Assembly: GCA_030527795.1 (NCBI GenBank)
Contig: JAUNAB010000018.1
Span: forward strand, 1-32,269
Length of the DNA: 32,269 nucleotides
Reading direction: 5' to 3'
Origin: Pasteurellaceae bacterium
Lineage (GTDB): Bacteria; Pseudomonadota; Gammaproteobacteria; Enterobacterales; Pasteurellaceae
Of the stretch, positions 1 through 8,391 are shown piece after piece (the stretch's first letter is position 1; every line of letters starts with the position of its first letter). The notes beneath the pieces were generated by a model that was given only the letters and a program-made list of their open reading frames with translations, ran no database searches and was not told the DNA's origin. The position numbers and the translations under genes were made by a program.

Positions 1-444
1 ATTGTCCAGGATACGGACAATTTCGGCTTGAATGGGAAGTGGCGGGATAGGGATTAGGGTTTCTTTTGCAGTAGACCAGTGTCGTTTATAACTTAATTCT
101 TTTTTATAAAAATTTTTGAAAGTGTAATAAATATATCTAGCATTGTCTTTTTTAGGTTTTAGTATTTTTAATCCGTCAGCTCCTTGAATAAAAGCAAAAT
201 CAACATACTTTATGTGTTCAGAGTGATCTCCAAAAATCACATATTCTCCTTTTTCTACCGCTGCTAAGTTTTTATCAGTAAATCCAGCTATAAATTTTTC
301 TCCTTGGTCAATAATAGGAATTATCCCATTTGTTTGATATAGTTCCCGTTTAATTTTTATAGGGGCTACTATTGTTGTGACAACTTCTCCCAAAGGCTTC
401 CATTCAACCTTAGCGTTTTTTATCATCTCTAATAATTTGCTCAT
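1..444 (-). CDS. hsdS: Type I restriction-modification specificity subunit HsdS, 5' part (3' end beyond window)
   Basis: HsdS gives a type I restriction-modification complex its DNA target; it binds DNA and joins HsdM (and HsdR) in the cytoplasm. I translated about 148 residues from an ATG at 444 with no stop before the window edge, so the gene is partial here. The protein begins MSKLLEMIKNAKVEWKPLGEV, the usual 'VEWKPLGEV' opening of an HsdS target-recognition domain, and near residues 130-148 reads IPIPPLPIQAEIVRILDN, the typical end of the first recognition domain leading into the conserved coiled-coil spacer (family knowledge). Its ATG overlaps the stop of the preceding rhuM gene as ATGA (441-444), which suggests translational coupling. 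Domain 2 and the target sequence cannot be judged from this window. Only the first TRD is visible, so intactness of the gene is unknown. Confidence 0.9.
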   Translation of the reverse strand, partial: MSKLLEMIKNAKVEWKPLGEVVTTIVAPIKIKRELYQTNGIIPIIDQGEKFIAGFTDKNLAAVEKGEYVIFGDHSEHIKYVDFAFIQGADGLKILKPKKDNARYIYYTFKNFYKKELSYKRHWSTAKETLIPIPPLPIQAEIVRILDN

Positions 445-1463
445 TTTTTCACCTTTTTATCGGATTCTTTGACTTTGTTTATTGCGGTTTTTTCAATCGC
501 CTGAATACTTTTCCAATAGGCTTGTTCTACGGGTGAAAGGGTTTTGGCTTCATAAGTTCGAAATTCTTTTTCTGCTTTGGCATCGGCTTTTCCTCGGCTG
601 ATTTTACCCGCACTTTGCAATACACCTTTGCCGTATATAATAGCAAATTTGTCTAACTCTTCAATCCAGTTTTGCATGGTCATCGGCGTTTTCTCTTGCG
701 CTTTAAGTTCTGCTAAATCAAAAAAGGCAGAAACTAAGCGATTTAGGCGGAAGAGTTCTTCTTCGGTTAAGTAATTCTTAGCAATTTTTGCTTCTTTTAA
801 GGTTGGCATTGCACCTTTAAAGGTGGTTAATCCCATAAAGGCTTTATTGCTGTCCGCACGGTAATAAACAAGTTCTGCCGCAGTTTGTTCATTGGTGGCA
901 TAGTGCAATTTGTTTTGTACGATTTTGAAAAATTGCTGACTGATTTCGCTTTTGGGGTTGTAATCTACGGCAGTTGCATATAAATCCAATACTTGGCGAT
1001 ACATGACTTTTTCACTAGAACGAATATCCCGAATGCGATTGAGTAATTCTTTCCAGTAGTTGCCTCCTCCCGTTCCTTTTAGACGTTCATCGTCCATGGT
1101 GAAGCCTTTTACTAGGTATTCGCTTAGGCGTTCGGTTGCCCATTGGCGAAATTGTGTGCCTCGTGATGAACGAACGCGGTAACCAACAGCAATAATCAAT
1201 GGTAAGGCGTAATATTTCACGGGTCTGGTTTGTGTTTTCCCTGCCATTGCTCCGTGTTGAGTGGTTGTCAATTTAAAGTTGACAACCACTTTTTCATCAA
1301 GCTCGCCTTCTGCAAAAATTGCATTAATATGTTTGCTGATATTCTGCTTGGTGGTTTGATAAAGCTCAGCCATATCGGCTTGAGTCAGCCAAAGTTGTTC
1401 ATCAAATTCTTGTAGCGCAAGCCTCGCTTTGCCGTCATCTGTGGAATATAAAATAATACTCAT
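441..1463 (-). CDS. rhuM: RhuM family protein, inside the hsd operon
   Basis: 340 residues resembling the RhuM family, named after a Salmonella pathogenicity island gene; its biochemical role is not established. The N-terminal part (about residues 25-50, LWLTQADMAELYQTTKQNIS) looks like a winged-helix or helix-turn-helix DNA-binding segment. The middle carries the family-typical stretch YYALPLIIAVGYRVRSSRGTQFRQWA (about 84-109, quoted in pieces: YYALPLIIAVGYR, then RGTQFRQWA). The C-terminal part is helical and Lys-rich, ending KVKESDKKVKK. It starts three bases after the hsdM stop and its stop overlaps the hsdS start, so it is co-transcribed between modification and specificity subunits. RhuM genes are often seen as cargo in type I R-M loci (general knowledge), and a defence or regulatory accessory role is inference. 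No HsdR gene is visible within the window. Confidence 0.85.
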   Translation of the reverse strand: MSIILYSTDDGKARLALQEFDEQLWLTQADMAELYQTTKQNISKHINAIFAEGELDEKVVVNFKLTTTQHGAMAGKTQTRPVKYYALPLIIAVGYRVRSSRGTQFRQWATERLSEYLVKGFTMDDERLKGTGGGNYWKELLNRIRDIRSSEKVMYRQVLDLYATAVDYNPKSEISQQFFKIVQNKLHYATNEQTAAELVYYRADSNKAFMGLTTFKGAMPTLKEAKIAKNYLTEEELFRLNRLVSAFFDLAELKAQEKTPMTMQNWIEELDKFAIIYGKGVLQSAGKISRGKADAKAEKEFRTYEAKTLSPVEQAYWKSIQAIEKTAINKVKESDKKVKK

Positions 1464-1466
1464 TGG

Positions 1467-3008
1467 TTAAGCTTCTATTTCTTGGATAATTTGATCAATC
1501 TCACTACGCAAGTGGTTGATTTTTTCTACTGTGTGCTGAATTTCTGTATTGAGTTGTGTAATATTGATAATTTCTCGAGTGTCTTTTTGTTCTACATACG
1601 AACTAACAGCAAGGTTATAGTTATTTTTAGCAATTTCATCATTGGCAACCATTTGAGCAAAATGAGCAACATTCTCTTTTTTATCAAAGGCTTTTAGAAT
1701 GGTTTCAATGTGTTCATCAGTAAGCACATTGTTATTAGTTTCTTTTTTGAAAAGTTCGCTGGCATCAATAAATTGGGTTTCATTATTGGCTTTGTGTTTC
1801 GCTAACACCAAAATATTCACAGCGATAGAGGTGCCATAAAACAGATTAGGCGCTAAAGCAATAACGGTTTCAACATAGTTATTATCAATGAGGTATTGAC
1901 GAATTTTTTGCTCTGCACCGCCACGATAAAAAATACCAGGAAAAGAGACAATGGCTGCACGCCCCTTAGCAGAAAGGTAACTTAATGCATGTAGTATAAA
2001 GGCAAAATCGGCTTTAGATTTAGGTGCTAATACGCCAGCAGGAGCAAAACGATCGTCATTAATTAAGGTTGGATCATCGCTTCCTACCCATTTAATCGAA
2101 TAGGGTGGATTAGAAACAATCGCATCAAAAGGTTTATCACTGCTAAATTTAGGATTGATTAACGTATCACCTAATTGAATATTAAATTTGTCATAGTTGA
2201 TGTTGTGCAAAAACATATTCATACGGGCAAGGTTGTAAGTGGTATGATTGATTTCTTGCCCGAAAAATCCATCCGCAATGATGTGATCATCAAATTGTTT
2301 TTTGGCTTGCAATAATAAAGATCCAGAACCGGCAGCAGGATCATAAATTTTATTTATATTGCTTTGTTTATGGGTCGCTAATTTTGCAAGTAATTTTGAT
2401 ACACTTTGAGGGGTAAAAAATTCGCCGCCAGATTTACCCGCATTCGCGGCATAATTAGAGATAAGATATTCATAAGCATCACCAAATAGATCAATATGAT
2501 TTTCAGCAAACTCTCCAAAATCTAAATTGGCAATGCCTTGTAATACCGCGGCTAATCGTTTATTTTTATCGGGTACACTATTGCCAAGGCGGCTACTTGT
2601 TATATCAAAGTCAGCAAATAATCCTTTTATATCTGCCTCTGATGGATAGCCATTAGCAGAACTTTCAATCGAATCAAAGATACTTTTTAAATCAGTATTT
2701 AAATTTTCATTAGTATTAGCAGTAGCAACAACCTTATTAAATAATTGGCTAGGATAAATAAAATAGCCTTTGGTTTTGATTGCTTCATCCCTAATCTCTG
2801 CAGGAATAGCCGAATCAGGTAGCTCTGCATAATTAACGCTTTCATCACCATCTTCAATATAGCTTACAAAGTTTTCACTGATAAAACGATAGAATAAAGA
2901 ACCTAAAACATATTGTTTAAAATCCCATCCATCAATAGCACCACGAACTTCATTGGCGATTGCCCAGATTTTTTTTTGTAATTCGGCTCGTTGCTGAGAT
3001 GCAGTCAT
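1467..3008 (-). CDS. hsdM: Type I restriction-modification DNA methyltransferase subunit HsdM
   Basis: Adenine-N6 DNA methyltransferase subunit that acts with HsdS to methylate the host target, using S-adenosylmethionine. About 513 residues, the normal length. An N-terminal HsdM helical domain spans about 10-150. The SAM-binding motif [10 protein letters not shown] is near residue 223 and the catalytic NPPY motif of N6-adenine enzymes near 300 ([14 protein letters not shown]). The C-terminus is helical, for contact with HsdS. I place the start at the ATG at 3008 because AAGGAA sits seven bases upstream; a TTG at 3014 is in frame but lies against that ribosome-binding site. The operon continues into rhuM (3-base gap) and hsdS. 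Near the N-terminus the coding strand has a run of nine A (2969-2977), a possible slippage site. Confidence 0.95.
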   Translation of the reverse strand: MTASQQRAELQKKIWAIANEVRGAIDGWDFKQYVLGSLFYRFISENFVSYIEDGDESVNYAELPDSAIPAEIRDEAIKTKGYFIYPSQLFNKVVATANTNENLNTDLKSIFDSIESSANGYPSEADIKGLFADFDITSSRLGNSVPDKNKRLAAVLQGIANLDFGEFAENHIDLFGDAYEYLISNYAANAGKSGGEFFTPQSVSKLLAKLATHKQSNINKIYDPAAGSGSLLLQAKKQFDDHIIADGFFGQEINHTTYNLARMNMFLHNINYDKFNIQLGDTLINPKFSSDKPFDAIVSNPPYSIKWVGSDDPTLINDDRFAPAGVLAPKSKADFAFILHALSYLSAKGRAAIVSFPGIFYRGGAEQKIRQYLIDNNYVETVIALAPNLFYGTSIAVNILVLAKHKANNETQFIDASELFKKETNNNVLTDEHIETILKAFDKKENVAHFAQMVANDEIAKNNYNLAVSSYVEQKDTREIINITQLNTEIQHTVEKINHLRSEIDQIIQEIEA

Positions 3009-3041
3009 TTTCAAATTCCTTAATTGTTAATAAATAATCAT

Positions 3042-3100
3042 TTATATTATATAGAATACTATAACTTGTTTAAACAGCATTATGATGCGTTTCTTTTATA
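3042..3100 (-). promoter_or_regulatory. Likely promoter of the hsdM-rhuM-hsdS operon
   Basis: On the minus strand a TATAAT -10 box lies within 3041-3055, about 40 bases upstream of the hsdM ATG. The -35 region 17 bases further up (TTTAAA-like) is weak. This gap between hsdM and ampD is otherwise AT-rich and gene-free. Inferred from sequence only. Confidence 0.45.
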
Positions 3101-3148
3101 TCAAATAATATTTACGAAACTGCGGCATAACCGTCCATTTCTCTGCTT

Positions 3149-3715
3149 TTATTTCATAGCACTAAAATATCTATGCCAATCAAAATACTGACCTGGGTCA
3201 ATTTTACGCTCAGGAGCAATGTGATTATGCCCCACAATCCGCTCTTTATTAATCAAGGGATACGTTTGCATAATCTGTTCCGTCAGTTGCGACAACGCCT
3301 GATATTGTGCATCAGTAAAAGGTTGCTCATTGCTCCCCTCTAGCTCAATCCCAATAGAGAAATCATTGCATTTCTCCCGCCCTGCAAATTCGGATAAACC
3401 CGCATGCCACGCACGATCATTAAAATTAACGTATTGGGTAATCCGCCCATCTCGCTCAATTAGACAATGTGCTGAAACACGAATTTGATAAATTTCGGCA
3501 AAATAAGGGTGCAAAGTTGGATCAAGTTTGCCTTGAAAAAACTCATCAATAAACCCTCCACCAAATTGCTCTGGCGGCAAACTAATGTAGTGAATGACCA
3601 ATAATGAAATATCTCGCACATCAGGACGTGCATCAAAATGTGGCGAAAGCACTTTTCGCACAGGGTTTAACCAGCCATTATTAATATGTAACTTTAATTT
3701 TTGTGACATCAACAT
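3149..3715 (-). CDS. ampD: 1,6-anhydro-N-acetylmuramyl-L-alanine amidase AmpD
   Basis: Cytoplasmic zinc amidase that removes the stem peptide from anhydro-muropeptides during peptidoglycan recycling; in enterobacteria its loss induces AmpC beta-lactamase. 188 residues, the usual size, with no signal peptide, which separates it from periplasmic AmiD-type enzymes. Zinc ligands are visible: H42 in LLVIHYISLPP, and the His and Asp of GHNHIAPERKIDPG near the C-terminus, with the conserved Lys between. The start is the ATG at 3715; a second ATG two codons later (3709) is equally possible and neither has a good Shine-Dalgarno sequence. It is divergent from pilA, the same arrangement I recall for Haemophilus influenzae. 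Confidence 0.95.
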   Translation of the reverse strand: MLMSQKLKLHINNGWLNPVRKVLSPHFDARPDVRDISLLVIHYISLPPEQFGGGFIDEFFQGKLDPTLHPYFAEIYQIRVSAHCLIERDGRITQYVNFNDRAWHAGLSEFAGREKCNDFSIGIELEGSNEQPFTDAQYQALSQLTEQIMQTYPLINKERIVGHNHIAPERKIDPGQYFDWHRYFSAMK

Positions 3716-3718
3716 AGT

Positions 3719-3742
3719 TTTTTACGATCATCATTCCAAAAT
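3719..3742 (+). promoter_or_regulatory. Candidate CRP-S (Sxy-dependent competence) site upstream of pilA
   Basis: The sequence TTTTTACGATCATCATTCCAAAA fits the CRP-S pattern of Pasteurellaceae competence genes, TGCGA-N6-TCGCA flanked by T and A runs. The left half TACGA matches 4 of 5, the right half TTCCA 3 of 5, with the flanking T run and A run present. It lies about 95 bases before the pilA ATG, and pilA is a known member of the CRP-S regulon in H. influenzae. A CATAAA -10-like element follows at 3763-3768. The assignment is inference from pattern and context. Confidence 0.5.
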
Positions 3743-3825
3743 CAAACGTTCCCTTTTGCACCCATAAATCAATTTAGGCAAAGTTGCCTTGCTCAACTGA
3801 CGAGTATCAACAAAAAGGACCCAAA

Positions 3826-4272
3826 ATGAAAAATAAACTTAATTTCGCCCGCGGTTTTACGCTGATTGAGCTAATGATTGTTATTGCAATCATTGCTATT
3901 TTAGCTACGATCGCTATTCCATCTTACCAAAATTATACCAAAAAAGCGGCACTTTCCGAATTATTGCAAGCCTCCGCCCCCTATAAATCTGACGTGGAAC
4001 TTTGTATTTACGGTTTAACAGACAGTAACACAAAATGCTCTGCTGGGAAAAATGGAGTTCAAGCAGACAGCGGAGAAAAAGGAAAATATATTAAATCTAT
4101 CACGGTTAAAGACAATGTGATTGAAGTAACTGGCAAAGGTGCGTTAGAAAATATTAGTTATTCAATGACCGCAACAGGATCTGCTCAAAATGGAGTTACT
4201 TGGACAACCAGTTGCCGACCTGCTGAGCTTTTCCCATCAGGTTTTTGTCATAACGCTTCTGCGGCACAATAA
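3826..4272 (+). CDS. pilA: Type IV prepilin PilA
   Basis: Major type IV pilin subunit, needed in the Pasteurellaceae for pili and natural transformation. About 148 residues. The leader [10 protein letters not shown] is followed by mature [20 protein letters not shown]: PilD cleaves after the Gly, and the mature protein has Phe1 (N-methylated) and Glu5. The hydrophobic helix is followed by a globular domain with two short cysteine-bounded segments, one near [12 protein letters not shown] and one at the C-terminus, [12 protein letters not shown], probably two disulfides. The start is the ATG at 3826 with AAAAAGGA at 3812-3818, not the upstream TTG. First gene of pilABCD. A near-copy of the uptake-like repeat (CCCGCGGT, 3848-3855) lies in the codons for ARGF. 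Confidence 0.97.
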   Translation: MKNKLNFARGFTLIELMIVIAIIAILATIAIPSYQNYTKKAALSELLQASAPYKSDVELCIYGLTDSNTKCSAGKNGVQADSGEKGKYIKSITVKDNVIEVTGKGALENISYSMTATGSAQNGVTWTTSCRPAELFPSGFCHNASAAQ

Positions 4273-4288
4273 TCCAAGCGAGCAACCA

Positions 4289-5701
4289 ATGCAAGGCATT
4301 CACAATAATGTTGCTCGCTCACTAAATGGCGAGATCTTTTCGATTTCGCCATCAATGTGGCAACAAAACCAGCAAAATCAACAACTTTTATTACGCTATT
4401 TTGCCTTTCCCTTACAAGAGAATGAGCATACTTTATGGCTAGGTTTAGATAGCCTAACCAATTTATCTGCGTGCGAAACCTTTTCTTTTTTAACAGGCAA
4501 AATGATTGAACCCGTTGCCATAGATAAACAGGAATTAAAACAACTGTTACAACAACTTTCCCCACATCCGAACAAACTGGAAGAACCGTTACTGTATTAT
4601 CCCAATCCGATAACAGAAAACGAACCAGAAAATTCGCCTGATGAACCTGTCATTCAATTATTAAATCATATTTTTGAACAAGCCTTACAACAAAATGCAT
4701 CAGATATTCACTTAGAAACCCAATCCAATCAATTACAAATTCGTTTTCGCATTGACGGTGTGCTACAAGTGCAAGAACCGATTAGCTTAAATTTAGCTAA
4801 CCGATTGATTTCTCGGTTGAAATTATTAGCAAAGTTAGATATTAGCGAAACACGTTTGCCTCAAGACGGGGCCTTTCAATTTAAAACCACGCTATCAGAT
4901 ACGATTGATTTTCGCTTGTCCACCTTGCCCACGCCAAAAGGCGAAAAAGCCGTATTACGCTTACAACATAATAAACCTGTTCAATTTAGCTTTGCCGAAT
5001 TAGGAATGAACCTTCATCAACAGCGTTTATTCCAACAAGCATTGAACCAACCGCAAGGGCTAATTTTAGTAACCGGCCCAACGGGAAGTGGCAAAAGTAT
5101 CAGCTTATATACCGCACTGGAATGGCTCAATCAACCAGAGAAACACATTATGACTGCTGAAGATCCCATTGAAATTGAGCTAAACGGGATCATTCAAACA
5201 CAAGTAAATAAAGCAATCGGGCTTGATTTTAGTCGCCTATTACGCACCTTCCTACGCCAAGATCCCGATATTATTATGCTTGGCGAAATTCGTGATGAAG
5301 AAAGTGCCGCTATCGCCCTTCGTGCAGCTCAAACAGGGCATTTAGTGCTTTCAACCTTGCACACAAATGATGCACCATCCGCGATTTCTCGCTTATTACA
5401 GCTCGGCATTAAACAACACGAAATTGACAGTAGCTTATTGTTAGTCATTGCACAACGTCTATTGCGTAAATGTTGCAGCCAATGCAACCAAAACCGCGGT
5501 CAAAAAAAGCCGCATTTTTCAACTTGCGATTGTTATCAAGGTTATAAAGGGCGAATTGGAATCTACCAATTTTTACAGCCCAATAAACAAACTTATACCC
5601 TTGATTTTGCCACGCTACATCTCGCAGCACAGGAAAAGCTCAATGCCCAACTCACTGATTTAGCAGAAATCAATCGCATACTGGGGGAACATAATGCCTA
5701 G
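4289..5701 (+). CDS. pilB: Type IV pilus assembly ATPase PilB
   Basis: Cytoplasmic hexameric ATPase that powers pilus extension, working with PilC. 470 residues from the ATG at 4289; an earlier in-frame ATG (4190) lies inside pilA and is unlikely. A variable N-terminal domain spans about 1-130, then the secretion-ATPase domain: Walker A GPTGSGKS, the acidic Walker B region DIIMLGEIRDEES, and the His box GHLVLSTLHTNDAPSA. A C-terminal zinc module of the GspE/PilB type is visible as KCCSQC...STCDC followed by GYKGRIGIYQ. The gene is 16 bases after pilA and overlaps pilC by eight bases (5694-5701). An exact uptake-like repeat lies inside it at 5493-5500. Confidence 0.95.
   Translation: MQGIHNNVARSLNGEIFSISPSMWQQNQQNQQLLLRYFAFPLQENEHTLWLGLDSLTNLSACETFSFLTGKMIEPVAIDKQELKQLLQQLSPHPNKLEEPLLYYPNPITENEPENSPDEPVIQLLNHIFEQALQQNASDIHLETQSNQLQIRFRIDGVLQVQEPISLNLANRLISRLKLLAKLDISETRLPQDGAFQFKTTLSDTIDFRLSTLPTPKGEKAVLRLQHNKPVQFSFAELGMNLHQQRLFQQALNQPQGLILVTGPTGSGKSISLYTALEWLNQPEKHIMTAEDPIEIELNGIIQTQVNKAIGLDFSRLLRTFLRQDPDIIMLGEIRDEESAAIALRAAQTGHLVLSTLHTNDAPSAISRLLQLGIKQHEIDSSLLLVIAQRLLRKCCSQCNQNRGQKKPHFSTCDCYQGYKGRIGIYQFLQPNKQTYTLDFATLHLAAQEKLNAQLTDLAEINRILGEHNA
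5493..5500 (+). repeat. Uptake-like repeat ACCGCGGT in pilB
   Basis: Exact core, forward context AAACCGCGGTCAAAA; in frame it encodes part of NRGQ. Confidence 0.75.
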
Positions 5702-6923
5702 CATAAAATTGAAAAGTTACCACTGGCAAGCACAAGATTTACATTCGCAAAAACAACGCGGAATGATCATTGCAGAAAATGTGCAACAAGCGAAAATTGA
5801 ATTAATGGCTCGCCAGTTACAACACATCAAACTACAACAAAACTGGCAGCTTTCCAGTAAACCTCGCAAAGCGGAACTGAGCGAATTATTAAATCAACTC
5901 GCTCGCTTGTTACAAGCAAAAATTCCGCTCAAAGCCTGTTTGCAAATTTTACTTGAAGGTTGCGTACAAATTGGACTTAATCAATGGCTACGCCAATTAA
6001 TTTTAAGCTTAGACAGTGGGCTTTCCTTCTCTCAAGCCATTGAATTTCAAGGGTTATATCTCAGTTCACAAGAACAACAACTTATCATTGTTGGGGAAAT
6101 GACAGGAAAACTTGAACAAATCTGCACACAAATTGCACAACATCGCCAGCAAGCACTACATCTGCAACGAAAACTACAAAAAATTTTGCTCTATCCTTTA
6201 TTAGTACTCATTATCTCTATCAGCCTAAGCATACTGTTACTACTCTTTGTTGTCCCCCAATTTGCTGAAATGTATGATAGCAATCAAGCCCAATTACCCA
6301 CTTTCACCGCAATATTGTTATATCTTTCTAATGTTCTACGCAATCATTTTATTGTTATCTTCGCTATTCTCATTAGCCTTAGTGCCTTTTTACGTTGGCA
6401 ATTCCGCCACTCATTGCGGATTCAACGGTACAAAACCCAATTGATTGCCCATATCCCCTTAGTGAATAAACTTATCCAACTTGGACGTTTAGTGAATTTC
6501 AGCCAGAGCTTACAAATAATGTTGCAATCAGGCGTTCCACTTAAACAAGCCCTACAATCATTTTTACCCCAACAAAAAAGTTGGCAAATTCGACCAACCC
6601 GACAAAGCGATTGGGCGTTAATTACCCAAGTTGAACAAATGCTTACTTACATTGAACAAGGATACCCACTTTCCCATTGTTTAAGTAGTGAGTTCTTTCC
6701 TATTCAAGCTCAGCAAATGTTGCGTATCGGTGAACAATCAGGGCAACTCAGCACAATGCTAAGGCATATTGCGAATAATTACAGGCAACGCTTAGAACAT
6801 CAAATTGATTTATTATCACAACTGCTTGAACCCGTATTAATGCTGATTATTGGCAGTTTAATCGGAATCATTATGCTAGGAATGTATCTGCCTATTTTCA
6901 ATATGGGATCAATTATCCAATGA
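5694..6923 (+). CDS. pilC: Type IV pilus inner-membrane platform protein PilC
   Basis: Inner-membrane platform of the pilus machine, linking the PilB ATPase to pilin polymerisation. 409 residues, the family norm. Two T2SSF-type helical domains: the first about residues 60-190 (ELLNQLARLLQAKIPLKACL) and the second about 265-390 (SQSLQIMLQSGVPLKQAL). Three hydrophobic membrane segments are visible: near 165-190 (LLYPLLVLIISISLSILLL), near 215-235 and at the C-terminus (LEPVLMLIIGSLIGIIML). It overlaps pilB by eight bases and pilD by four, so the operon is translationally coupled throughout. Confidence 0.95.
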   Translation: MPSIKLKSYHWQAQDLHSQKQRGMIIAENVQQAKIELMARQLQHIKLQQNWQLSSKPRKAELSELLNQLARLLQAKIPLKACLQILLEGCVQIGLNQWLRQLILSLDSGLSFSQAIEFQGLYLSSQEQQLIIVGEMTGKLEQICTQIAQHRQQALHLQRKLQKILLYPLLVLIISISLSILLLLFVVPQFAEMYDSNQAQLPTFTAILLYLSNVLRNHFIVIFAILISLSAFLRWQFRHSLRIQRYKTQLIAHIPLVNKLIQLGRLVNFSQSLQIMLQSGVPLKQALQSFLPQQKSWQIRPTRQSDWALITQVEQMLTYIEQGYPLSHCLSSEFFPIQAQQMLRIGEQSGQLSTMLRHIANNYRQRLEHQIDLLSQLLEPVLMLIIGSLIGIIMLGMYLPIFNMGSIIQ

Positions 6924-7618
6924 TGTGCTTATTTATCTTCACTGGTGCAATAATCGGGCTTGCCATTCATTCCTTTTGTCGCACATTTTCCACTCGCTTA
7001 GAACAAGACGTTTCGCAAGCTTGCCAAAGTTTATTCCAAGTCAACTTACCCCCACTCTCCACTTTACCGCCACTCAAATTAGGCAATAAATACGCTTACG
7101 CTGTGGCTTTTAGCACAATATTTGCCCTCTGCTATCTGAGCTTGCCACTCACATTGGCAATCGCTATCAGCTTATATCTCGCCTTAATTTACCCTATCGC
7201 CAAATTAGATTGGCATTACCAATTAATCCCCCTTGAACTTTGCCAAGGTTTAATCATTCTTACTCTATTGAGTGCAAAGTGGAAACTCTTTGCACTCAAC
7301 ATCAATGAAAGCCTAGCAAATATGGGGATTGCCTTTATGTTGTTTTGGCTAATTTACCAACTTGCTAAAGCCTATTATCAACAAGAAGTCTTTGGTCGGG
7401 GCGATTATTGGCTCATTGCAGGTTTAACAGGTTTTATTCCGCTCGCCCAATTAGCTCAACTCATTTGTTTAGCCAGTTGCAGTGCCTTGCTATGGGTATG
7501 TGTAACCCATTTCACAATACCGCCAAAACCGCGGTCAAAAATGGCATCATTTTTAGCCTTCGCCCCTTTTTTATGTTTTGCAGGGCTAGTCACTTTATTG
7601 TTAAACGTGCTAGGATAA
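6920..7618 (+). CDS. pilD: Prepilin peptidase PilD (short form)
   Basis: Inner-membrane aspartyl protease that cleaves the PilA leader. 232 residues, with about six to seven hydrophobic segments. The catalytic aspartates are recognisable: the first in AKLDWHYQLIP (usual form D-x6-P-D, here followed by LE), the second in FGRGDYWLIAG (family FGxGD). The N-terminal zinc-binding cysteines and most of the usual N-terminal domain linked to methylation are absent; short PilD proteins are, as I recall, the rule in Haemophilus relatives. The ATG at 6920 overlaps the pilC TGA. An exact uptake-like repeat is read in frame near the C-terminus as PRS (7528-7535). Confidence 0.88.
   Translation: MMCLFIFTGAIIGLAIHSFCRTFSTRLEQDVSQACQSLFQVNLPPLSTLPPLKLGNKYAYAVAFSTIFALCYLSLPLTLAIAISLYLALIYPIAKLDWHYQLIPLELCQGLIILTLLSAKWKLFALNINESLANMGIAFMLFWLIYQLAKAYYQQEVFGRGDYWLIAGLTGFIPLAQLAQLICLASCSALLWVCVTHFTIPPKPRSKMASFLAFAPFLCFAGLVTLLLNVLG
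7528..7535 (+). repeat. Uptake-like repeat ACCGCGGT in pilD
   Basis: Exact core, forward context AAAACCGCGGTCAAAAA; read as KPRSK near the PilD C-terminus. Confidence 0.75.
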
Positions 7619-7640
7619 CCTTTATTTCCACTTACAATAG

Positions 7641-8291
<651 letters not shown>

Positions 8292-8323
8292 AAACACTCT
8301 CAGTATTTGTATTCTAGCTAATA

Positions 8324-8367
8324 AAAACCGCGGTCAAAAATTCAATCGTTTTTCTGACCGCGGTTTT
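8324..8367. terminator. Bidirectional terminator made from two inverted uptake-like repeats (coaE / carB)
   Basis: Two ACCGCGGT repeats (8327-8334 and 8357-8364) lie head to head. They form a 13-bp stem, AAAACCGCGGTCA with TGACCGCGGTTTT, around an 18-base loop, with A/T runs on both sides. It sits between the convergent ends of coaE and carB, so it can terminate both transcripts. The hairpin is seen directly; terminator function is inferred. Confidence 0.85.
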
Positions 8368-8391
8368 ACTATTTATTTAAGCGTTTTTCTG

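Noticed and set aside
4248-4565. 105-codon open frame on the minus strand antisense to pilB
   Set aside because: Overlaps the well-supported PilB frame and has no recognisable domain or ribosome-binding site.
6920-7618. PilD considered as truncated pseudogene because of the short N-terminus
   Set aside because: Both catalytic aspartate regions and the membrane helices are present, and short PilD is usual in this family of bacteria as I recall.
8324-8367. Repeated ACCGCGGT units considered as a CRISPR-like or insertion-sequence end repeat
   Set aside because: Copies are scattered through the whole window and inside essential genes, with irregular spacing, no spacers, no transposase and no target duplications.
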